A stretch of DNA of 6,933 nt from Puniceicoccales bacterium (GTDB lineage Bacteria; Verrucomicrobiota; Verrucomicrobiia; Opitutales; UBA953), in assembly GCA_031284845.1 (NCBI GenBank), contig JAITXH010000120.1, positions 1 to 6,933 of the forward strand. The letters run 5' to 3'. Below are positions 1 through 5,234 of this stretch, piece after piece (position 1 is the stretch's first letter; every line of letters begins with the position of its first letter). Made by a program: the position numbers and the translations under genes. The notes beneath the pieces are model-generated. The model searched no databases. It was not told the DNA's origin and saw nothing but the letters and a program-made list of their open reading frames with translations.

Positions 1-370
1 ATTTGAGATCGGAGATTTGAAATTGGAAATTATTTTTTGTTTTTGCGATTTGTTGATGGGCGTATTTTTGGCGGCGGGTCTTCCGATTCCGACGGCCATC
101 TTAAAATATCCGTGGCATCTGTGGTTAAAATGAGCGCCTGCCATCCTCTGCCCGCGCAGTGTGGACGGAGTGGACGCTTTTTTGATTTGAGATCGGAGAT
201 TTGAAATTGGAAATTATTTTTTTGTTTTTGTTGATAGGCACCTTTTTGGGCGGCGGGTCTTCCGATCTCGACGGCCATCTTAAAATATCCGTGGCATCCG
301 TGGTTAAAGTGAGCGCCTGCCAGAGTCCGCTCGCTCAGTGTGGGCTAAAGGGGGAGAGCTGCGCTTTTTT
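1..370. repeat. Two tandem, diverged copies of a ~184-bp intergenic repeat
   Basis: No gene is supported here. Copy 1 (about 1-183) and copy 2 (about 185-370) follow the same order. Each has an AT-rich head beginning ATTTGAGATCGGAGATTTGA, then a T-rich stretch, then a GGCGGCGGGTCTTCCGAT block (from 70 and from 249). Next comes an ATCCGTGG-type block, then TGAGCGCCTGCCA, a CAGTGTGG core, and a GCTTTTTT end. The copies differ by substitutions and small indels, so the spacing between matching points drifts from 184 down to 179 bases. In copy 2 the arms GAGATCGGA (189-197) and TCCGATCTC (261-269) are inverted, which could fold; copy 1 has lost part of this. Copy 2 ends at the stop codon of the minus-strand permease gene. 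No convincing hairpin-plus-T-run terminator for that gene was found, although both copies end in a short T run on the plus strand. Confidence 0.9.
101..308. repeat. ATCCGTGG direct sub-repeats inside both copies
   Basis: Within each large repeat sits an AT-flanked core. In copy 2 (280-308) it contains ATCCGTGGCATCCGTGG, two perfect 8-base units separated by one C and flanked by TTAAAAT and TTAAA. In copy 1 (101-130) the second unit has changed to ATCTGTGG. Similar 'ATCCGTG.CATCCGTGGTTAAA' strings are, to my recollection, dispersed between genes in many environmental bacterial genomes, including Verrucomicrobiota. No function is established from this sequence. Confidence 0.6.
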
Positions 371-1685
371 AATCTTTAATTTTTCCCGCTACCAACCATG
401 TCACGATAAAGCCCGGCAGGGTGCAAAGCATGACCCAAATGAAAAAATACTCATATCCCGCATATGCCGCAAGCGGCCCAACCCAAAAGCCGGGGATGAG
501 GTTCCCCAAATAAGCCAGCCCGGTGGCAAAAGAATAATGCGCGACGTGACGCGGCCCGTCGCACAAGCGCAACATGACTATGCAAAAAACCGTGTATCCC
601 ATCCCGTAGCCGAATTTCTCCACAACGACACCGGCACTAATCCAACCCAGAGACTCCGGACACCAATGCGCCAACGCAAGAAATGCAAGATTGGGCAAGT
701 GCATGAAGACGACAAGCGGCCAAACCGTGCGCCGGAACTTGAAGCGCCAAAGCAATGCTCCGCTGAGAAGCCCTCCGGCTGTCAAAGCCACGAGGCCGGG
801 CAAAGCATTGACAAGCGCAAGTGACTCGTTGTCGAGCGCGAGGCCGCCTGCAACACGGGTGTCCTTGAGAAACAGGGTGGCAATGCGCCCTACTTGCACT
901 TCTGCGAGGCGGAAAAATAGAAGAAATGCGATCAGTAAACCAATGTCCTTTATGCGAAAAAAGGAGATCCACGTTTCGCCGAATTCCCGCAAAACGTAAT
1001 TTAATCTGGCCCGGGCAGTCTGCCGGGGGAGCACTTGTCCGGAAAGTTCCAATGCGCCTTCTTTTGGGGTGTCGTTGGCGGGATACGGCAAAACTTTCTT
1101 ATGCCAGACAGATAGCACGACGAGCACCAACCCAACCAAGGCAAACAAAAAGGCCCATGCACTGGCGTTACTCCAGTGCGCCCGCTTAACAAGCGAGCCG
1201 ACAGCTCCGATGAGCACAAATTGCACCAAAATCAAACCGAGCCGGTAGGCCGTGTTACGAATGCCGATAAAGTTATTCTGCGCCGCGATATCCAAGCCGT
1301 AGTAAAAGCCGTCAGCGGCGATGTCGTGTGTGGATGCGAGCAGGGCGATGGATGCGAAGGCAAACAGCAGGAAGGTGGACGCGGCGTCCATGCGGACACT
1401 CAGGGCGAGCGCTGCAAAGGCACAGCCGAGCAGGGCCTGAAAACCCCAAATCCAGAAACGCCGGGTTTTATAAAGCTCGATGAGCGGGCTCCAAAGCGGC
1501 TTGAGCGCCCACGGGAGGGCAGCGAAGGCGATGAGGCGTGGAATGGCGCTCTTATCCACGCCGAGATCTTGCAGGAGCACTGGCCCTGCACCTTCGACAA
1601 GGCTGTTGGGAAGCGCCTCAACAAAATACAGGGAGGGAACCCAAAGCCAAGGCAAGAGGCCTGGATCTTTCAGGCGGCGGAGCAC
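369..1685 (-). CDS. AmpG-like major facilitator superfamily permease
   Basis: This is a polytopic inner-membrane transporter of about 438 residues with roughly twelve hydrophobic segments, the usual size for the family. It resembles the AmpG/PAT branch of the major facilitator superfamily, whose best-known member imports anhydromuropeptides for cell-wall recycling. The LYFVEALP segment (residues 19-26), just before the first helix, and ALPWALKPLWSPLIE (about 56-70), at the helix 2-3 loop, are the most family-like stretches. A long basic cytoplasmic loop separates the two halves. The reading frame stays open 32 codons further upstream to an ATG at 1781, but that stretch overlaps the preceding gene and looks like out-of-frame coding (arginine-, serine- and proline-rich). 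I therefore prefer the GTG at 1685, one base after the upstream TGA; an ATG at 1736 is the main alternative. No strong ribosome site is visible, which fits translational coupling. It is the last gene of the sigma-factor unit. The substrate is not determinable here, and muropeptide is only a family-based guess. Confidence 0.8.
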   Translation of the reverse strand: MLRRLKDPGLLPWLWVPSLYFVEALPNSLVEGAGPVLLQDLGVDKSAIPRLIAFAALPWALKPLWSPLIELYKTRRFWIWGFQALLGCAFAALALSVRMDAASTFLLFAFASIALLASTHDIAADGFYYGLDIAAQNNFIGIRNTAYRLGLILVQFVLIGAVGSLVKRAHWSNASAWAFLFALVGLVLVVLSVWHKKVLPYPANDTPKEGALELSGQVLPRQTARARLNYVLREFGETWISFFRIKDIGLLIAFLLFFRLAEVQVGRIATLFLKDTRVAGGLALDNESLALVNALPGLVALTAGGLLSGALLWRFKFRRTVWPLVVFMHLPNLAFLALAHWCPESLGWISAGVVVEKFGYGMGYTVFCIVMLRLCDGPRHVAHYSFATGLAYLGNLIPGFWVGPLAAYAGYEYFFIWVMLCTLPGFIVTWLVAGKIKD

Positions 1686-1686
1686 A

Positions 1687-2484
1687 TCAGTTTGCCGTGG
1701 CGGGCGGCGGAGCCTGCTCGCCCAGAATCTTCCGGCCATACTCGTCCACGGAGCGGAACAAGTTGTGGAAGAACGAGGCAATGGTGATGCTCAAACTCAA
1801 CAATTCACTGTTACTCAATTCAATGCGGTCGCCGGGATGAAATGCGCGGCGCGTGTCCACAATGCGCACTTCGGGCTGCTGATTTTCTATGCCTTTGGGC
1901 GGATTGATGGTCTGCACGGTCTTGAACTCAAAGACCAACTCGCCATCCGCATTCACGTCTTCCTTCGCGACGACGCCGTTGCGTGCCATAAGGACCCGCA
2001 GGGAAATGGCGATGGCGATCAGGGCGTCTTCCAGCTCGCACATGATTTCGAATTCGCGCTCGAAGGCTTCAAATTTATCCTGCAAAGCCAAACGGACGAA
2101 GGCACCTTGCGTTTCTGAAAGCTTTTTGTTGGCCTCCTCGGGGTTGGCCTTTAACGCGGACTGGCTTCTGATGAGCTGGCAGAGCAAATGGCAATTATCC
2201 AAACAGGCCGCCGCCATGTTCAACAAATCATTGATCGTCTGCCGGGAGAGCAGGCCGCGCGAGTAAGCCTGTATCTGCCCGAAGTCCAGATGCAGTTGCT
2301 GGACGGGCATGATCTTCACCTGCCGGGCAAAGCCTTCGTATTTCTCCGCTTCGACTTGCTGCGAAGCGGCGAGGTTGTAGGCAAGCAAGTCAAACTGGCG
2401 TTGCAAAGCGCCAAGAAAATTTTGGCTGATAGCCTGAAGGCTGATAACTTGCTGTTGGGGATTTTGTTCGTTTTCGTTGGCCAT
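1687..2484 (-). CDS. Uncharacterised 265-residue soluble helical protein
   Basis: I do not recognise this family. The protein has no signal peptide and no transmembrane segment, so it is probably cytoplasmic. Residues 1-165 look almost wholly alpha-helical, with a Gln- and Asn-rich start (NENEQNPQQQ), a Cys-containing helix (94-102, C94, C98 and C102) and a long charged helix around 115-150 that could form a coiled coil. Residues 180-225 look like a small beta-rich insert (GELVFEFKTVQTINPP, then VRIVDTRRAFHPGDRIEL), followed by a final helix and a Pro/Ala tail. It starts at an ATG 11 bases after the putative anti-sigma gene and ends one base before the permease start. Its position between a sigma/anti-sigma pair and a transporter suggests a role in that regulatory or envelope module, but this is context only. 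It is clearly a real gene: it fills the gap with tight junctions on both sides. Confidence 0.85.
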   Translation of the reverse strand: MANENEQNPQQQVISLQAISQNFLGALQRQFDLLAYNLAASQQVEAEKYEGFARQVKIMPVQQLHLDFGQIQAYSRGLLSRQTINDLLNMAAACLDNCHLLCQLIRSQSALKANPEEANKKLSETQGAFVRLALQDKFEAFEREFEIMCELEDALIAIAISLRVLMARNGVVAKEDVNADGELVFEFKTVQTINPPKGIENQQPEVRIVDTRRAFHPGDRIELSNSELLSLSITIASFFHNLFRSVDEYGRKILGEQAPPPATAN

Positions 2485-2495
2485 GAAAAAACATC

Positions 2496-3011
2496 TTAAA
2501 GACGGACAAAGCCGTATTCTTCTTCCGCAAGCCCATCGCCGCCCAAATCGGCGACTTCTTGGGCGTTAACGGGTGCCACATCACTTCCGCTGGAATAGCT
2601 CTCGGAATCGAGGGCCGCCACGGGAAAGACAGGTGTATCGCTTCCTCCGCGATGCGGGGCGACTTCCTCCGCCAGAGGCTCCGCGCCATCGTCGAGATCA
2701 ACGGAGAACGGTTCACGCACTTGGAGGAGGCTGAAAGAGAGAAAAAGCACGGCGGCATTCATGAGCATGGCCGCGCTGCGGCAGACGCGCCCGAAGGGGA
2801 AGCGGCTGAAACTCCAGCGTGCGTGGGTGCGGCGGGAAGCGGCGATCGCCGCAGACATGCGCTGGGCGGCCAGAAGGCTCCGGTGCTGGAGCAAAATCTT
2901 TTGGTAACGCGGGGTGGCCCTTATCGCCAGTGAGAGGAGGATACGCTCCTCTCCGGATATTTCGCCATCCAGATATTTATTCAGTAATTTATGGAAAAGT
3001 TCGTCGTTCAT
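2496..3011 (-). CDS. Putative single-pass membrane anti-sigma factor
   Basis: This 171-residue protein has three parts. Residues 1-50 form a short helical domain with the string LLNKYLDGEISGEE (9-22), typical of the cytoplasmic domain of anti-sigma factors. Residues 51-78 are a basic linker, and residues 79-98 (AAMLMNAAVLFLSFSLLQV region) are one transmembrane helix. Residues 99-171 are a strongly acidic, Ser/Gly-rich tail. The basic side before the helix predicts N-inside, C-outside topology. The zinc-binding His-Cys-Cys pattern of ZAS-type anti-sigma factors is absent. The ATG overlaps the sigma gene's TGA as ATGA (3008-3011), so the two are probably translated together in balanced amounts. 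It likely binds and holds the sigma factor at the inner membrane. The identification rests on position, the N-terminal pattern and topology. The outer tail matches nothing I know. Confidence 0.7.
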   Translation of the reverse strand: MNDELFHKLLNKYLDGEISGEERILLSLAIRATPRYQKILLQHRSLLAAQRMSAAIAASRRTHARWSFSRFPFGRVCRSAAMLMNAAVLFLSFSLLQVREPFSVDLDDGAEPLAEEVAPHRGGSDTPVFPVAALDSESYSSGSDVAPVNAQEVADLGGDGLAEEEYGFVRL

Positions 3012-3592
3012 GCGAATTCAGTGCCCATGAGAGCGCGCAACGCTTCCCGTGCACGGGCGATCCGGCTCTTTACGGTACCTATGGAGAGGCCGAGGGCTTC
3101 CGCAATGTCCTCATAGGCCATATTTTTGACATTTCGCATGACAAGTATTTCGCGGTGAGCTTCTTTCAGCCCTTGCATGCATTCGGTGACGCGATCAACA
3201 AATTCGCGGTTGATGGTCTGCTCTACCGGTGTGAGTTCTTTGTCCGGCAGGGCATCAATCAGGGTCATATCGCAATCTTCTCCCAACGGGCATTCGAGCG
3301 ACATGGAGGCATCGCGCTTCCGGCGCCACCAATACCAGTAACGATTGCGTGCGAGGTTGGTCGCAATCTGGTAAAGCCATGTGGAAAAAGATGCGGTGCC
3401 GCGGAAAGACGGCAGCCCGCGCTGGGCGCGGATAAAAGTATCTTGGGTAATCTCCTCTGCATCCTGCCAATTGTGCAGGAGGCTGAACACCTTAGAAAAA
3501 ATACGGTCCTGATAAATGACGACAAGGTCATTGAAGGCGGCGACATCGCCCATGCGTGCCCGTTCGATGGAAGATTCTTCTGAGAGGGTCAT
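3008..3592 (-). CDS. ECF-type sigma-70 family RNA polymerase sigma factor
   Basis: This 194-residue protein is the standard length for an extracytoplasmic-function sigma factor, which redirects RNA polymerase to a small stress or envelope regulon. Region 2 spans about residues 17-85, including DAEEITQDTFIRA (44-56), the core-polymerase-binding signature, and FRGTASFSTWLYQIATNLARN (63-83), the -10 recognition area. A variable linker follows (about 86-135). Region 4 (about 136-186) ends in the helix-turn-helix MAYEDIAEALGLSIGTVKSR (158-177), which reads the -35 element. Regions 1 and 3 are absent, as expected for this group. I chose the ATG at 3592. The frame stays open far upstream into the opposite-strand transporter gene, but that part shows no sigma-like sequence, and ATG 3550 would start too close to region 2. 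No clear Shine-Dalgarno is present. It leads a four-gene unit and overlaps its presumed anti-sigma by four bases. Confidence 0.93.
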   Translation of the reverse strand: MTLSEESSIERARMGDVAAFNDLVVIYQDRIFSKVFSLLHNWQDAEEITQDTFIRAQRGLPSFRGTASFSTWLYQIATNLARNRYWYWWRRKRDASMSLECPLGEDCDMTLIDALPDKELTPVEQTINREFVDRVTECMQGLKEAHREILVMRNVKNMAYEDIAEALGLSIGTVKSRIARAREALRALMGTEFA

Positions 3593-3636
3593 AGCTTTTT
3601 TGTGAGAGTGATAGTTGAGGCCAACACTCTTGGAGG

Positions 3637-3658
3637 ACGCATCCGGCGAGTGCAAGTT
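3637..3658 (-). promoter_or_regulatory. Candidate ECF-type promoter for the sigma operon
   Basis: Read on the minus strand, this is AAAACTT followed by a CGTCC block, with the AAC trinucleotide (3658-3656) and the CGT trinucleotide (3639-3637) separated by exactly 16 bases. ECF-dependent promoters commonly have an AAC-type -35 and a CGT-type -10 at about this spacing. The start point would fall near 3628, leaving a leader of roughly 35 bases before the ATG at 3592. Autoregulation is the norm for ECF sigma factors. The GG usually preceding AAC is AA here, and short motifs occur by chance, so this is only a candidate. Confidence 0.35.
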
Positions 3659-3737
3659 TTTTTTGTGAACACCGGGAAACGGGGATGCCGGGGAGTCGCA
3701 ACCTTGGAGCAGCCCTGCCCTTCTGAGGCCCTCCGGT

Positions 3738-3751
3738 GCCAGATATCTGGC
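3738..3751. promoter_or_regulatory. Perfect 14-bp palindrome, possible operator
   Basis: GCCAGATATCTGGC is perfectly self-complementary with no spacer. It lies between the divergent sigma and Nramp genes, 57 bases before the Nramp ATG. A dimeric repressor could bind such a site, but I cannot match it to a known box such as Fur, MntR or PerR. It is too short and spacer-free to act as a good terminator hairpin and has no following T run. Confidence 0.35.
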
Positions 3752-3766
3752 TAATCGAAAAATCCG

Positions 3767-3779
3767 GGTTTGGCAAACC
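3767..3779. promoter_or_regulatory. 13-bp inverted repeat upstream of the Nramp gene
   Basis: GGTTTG (3767-3772) and CAAACC (3774-3779) are perfect inverted arms around a single central G, centred 36 bases before the ATG at 3809. With the palindrome at 3738-3751 it makes two closely spaced symmetric sites in the same short region, which suits a metal-responsive operator of the Nramp gene. The identity of the regulator is unknown, and chance cannot be excluded for arms this short. Confidence 0.3.
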
Positions 3780-3808
3780 GCCTCTGGGAATCCATACGCC
3801 TGCCACAG

Positions 3809-5158
3809 ATGAACGATGATAGACCTGATGACGAACCGGGAGCATGGAGGCAGCAGGTGTCGCAAGCCAGCCTGCCCGAAATCCACCGCAGTATCGCCGT
3901 GCCGGGGAAGGCACCTTTTTGGCGGAAAATGGCCGCGTTTGCCGGGCCGGGATTCCTTGTCGCGGTCGGCTACATGGATCCCGGAAACTGGGCCACGGAT
4001 CTGGAAGGCGGCTCGCGCTTCGGCTACATTCTTTTGTCCGTCGTCCTGCTCGCCAATCTGATGGCGATGCTCTTGCAACACCTCTGTGTGAAGCTCGGCA
4101 TCGTGACGGGGCGCGATCTCGCCCAAGCCTGCCACGACCACTATCCGCGCCCTGTGGTATGGGGCCAATGGGTGCTCTGCGAGCTGGCTATTGCCGCATG
4201 CGACCTTGCGGAAGTGGTCGGCTCGGCCATCGGGCTGCAATTGCTCTTCGGGATCCCGCTCGTGTGGGGATGTATAATCACTTGCATTGACGTGCTGGTG
4301 GTGCTCTGGCTCCAGAATAGAGGGTTCCGGCTTGTCGAGGCGATCGTGGTCGTGCTCATCGCCACTATCGGGCTATGCTTCACGGCGGAATTGTTTTTGC
4401 TGCGCCCCGACATGGGCGAAGTCGCCCTCGGGTTCGTCCCCAATCCGGAAATCCTCCGCTCCAAAAGTATGCTCTTTGTCGCCATCGGCATACTCGGAGC
4501 CACCGTCATGCCGCACAATCTCTACCTGCACTCTTCCATCGTGCAGACGCGCAACTACGAACGCACGCCGGAGGGAAAACGCGAGGCGGTGCGTTTTGCC
4601 ACCATTGACTCGAGCTTCGCCCTCGTTTTTGCGTTTTTCGTCAATGCCGCCATCCTCATCCTCGCGGCGACGGCATTCCACAAGACCGGGCAGCAAAATG
4701 TGACGGAAATCCAGGATGCCTACAAACTGCTCAGCCCTACGCTCGGCGCGGGGCTGGCGAGCACACTCTTTGCCATAGCACTTCTGGCCTCGGGGCAAAA
4801 CTCCACTATCACTGGCACTCTGGCCGGGCAAATCGTAATGGAGGGCTTTTTAAATCTGCGCCTCAGCCCGTGGTTGCGGCGCTTGGTCACACGCGCCATC
4901 GCCATCGTGCCCGCCGTGTGCATCATCGGCTTCTTCGGGGAAGACAAGACAACGGAGCTTCTGGTGTTCAGCCAAGTGGTCTTGAGCATGCAATTGGGTT
5001 TCGCCGTCTGGCCGCTCATGCGCTTCACCGGAGAAAAGAAAAAGATGGGCGAATTTACGAACAAGCTATGGATGAAAATCTGCGGTTGGTCCGTTACTTT
5101 TGTCATCATCGCCCTCAACATCACCTTGCTCATTCTCGAATTTGCAGGGAATAAATAA
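3809..5158 (+). CDS. mntH: Nramp-family divalent metal (manganese) transporter MntH
   Basis: This is a proton-coupled inner-membrane importer of Mn(II), and often Fe(II), of 449 residues with about eleven membrane helices and the LeuT-like Nramp fold. The two half-helix metal-site motifs are intact: DPGN at residues 57-60 in helix 1 (within VGYMDPGNWATDLEGGS) and MPHN at 234-237 in helix 6 (within GATVMPHNLYLHSS). TGRDLAQACHDHY and TPEGKREAVRFATIDS are further stretches typical of bacterial MntH. The frame also offers a TTG at 3770, but that codon lies inside an inverted repeat. The ATG at 3809 leaves a 40-residue hydrophilic N-terminus, already long for the family, so I prefer it; no clear ribosome site marks either. 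It is divergent from the sigma-factor unit, with about 216 bases between the two starts. The protein looks complete and functional. Manganese preference is inferred from family, not shown. Confidence 0.95.
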   Translation: MNDDRPDDEPGAWRQQVSQASLPEIHRSIAVPGKAPFWRKMAAFAGPGFLVAVGYMDPGNWATDLEGGSRFGYILLSVVLLANLMAMLLQHLCVKLGIVTGRDLAQACHDHYPRPVVWGQWVLCELAIAACDLAEVVGSAIGLQLLFGIPLVWGCIITCIDVLVVLWLQNRGFRLVEAIVVVLIATIGLCFTAELFLLRPDMGEVALGFVPNPEILRSKSMLFVAIGILGATVMPHNLYLHSSIVQTRNYERTPEGKREAVRFATIDSSFALVFAFFVNAAILILAATAFHKTGQQNVTEIQDAYKLLSPTLGAGLASTLFAIALLASGQNSTITGTLAGQIVMEGFLNLRLSPWLRRLVTRAIAIVPAVCIIGFFGEDKTTELLVFSQVVLSMQLGFAVWPLMRFTGEKKKMGEFTNKLWMKICGWSVTFVIIALNITLLILEFAGNK

Positions 5159-5234
5159 GAAATCTTGCTCTAACGCCAATCGGGTAACACTGTTGGGATG
5201 AGTAACTCTTACACAACGAATCCAAGCCGAGATT

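Noticed and set aside
258..268. TCTTCCGATCT, identical to the end of a common Illumina adapter
   Set aside because: The homologous position in copy 1 (78-88) has the diverged form TCTTCCGATTC and the flanks align, so this is native repeat sequence rather than adapter contamination.
30..278. Minus-strand 82-codon frame across the tandem repeats
   Set aside because: It lies inside repeat DNA, its composition is low-complexity, and nothing resembles a protein family.
201..824. Plus-strand 207-codon frame
   Set aside because: It starts in the repeat and then runs antisense through the well-supported permease gene; its composition is that of a shadow frame.
3770..3808. TTG at 3770 as the mntH start
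   Set aside because: It lies within an inverted repeat likely to be regulatory and would lengthen an already long N-terminus; ATG 3809 is preferred, though not proven.
3593..4240. Open upstream extension of the sigma-factor frame
   Set aside because: It runs antisense to mntH, has no sigma-like sequence, and would more than double a protein already of normal length.
5159..5234. Terminator after mntH
   Set aside because: Only weak self-complementary pieces such as AACACTGTT are present, with no G/C-rich hairpin followed by T residues.
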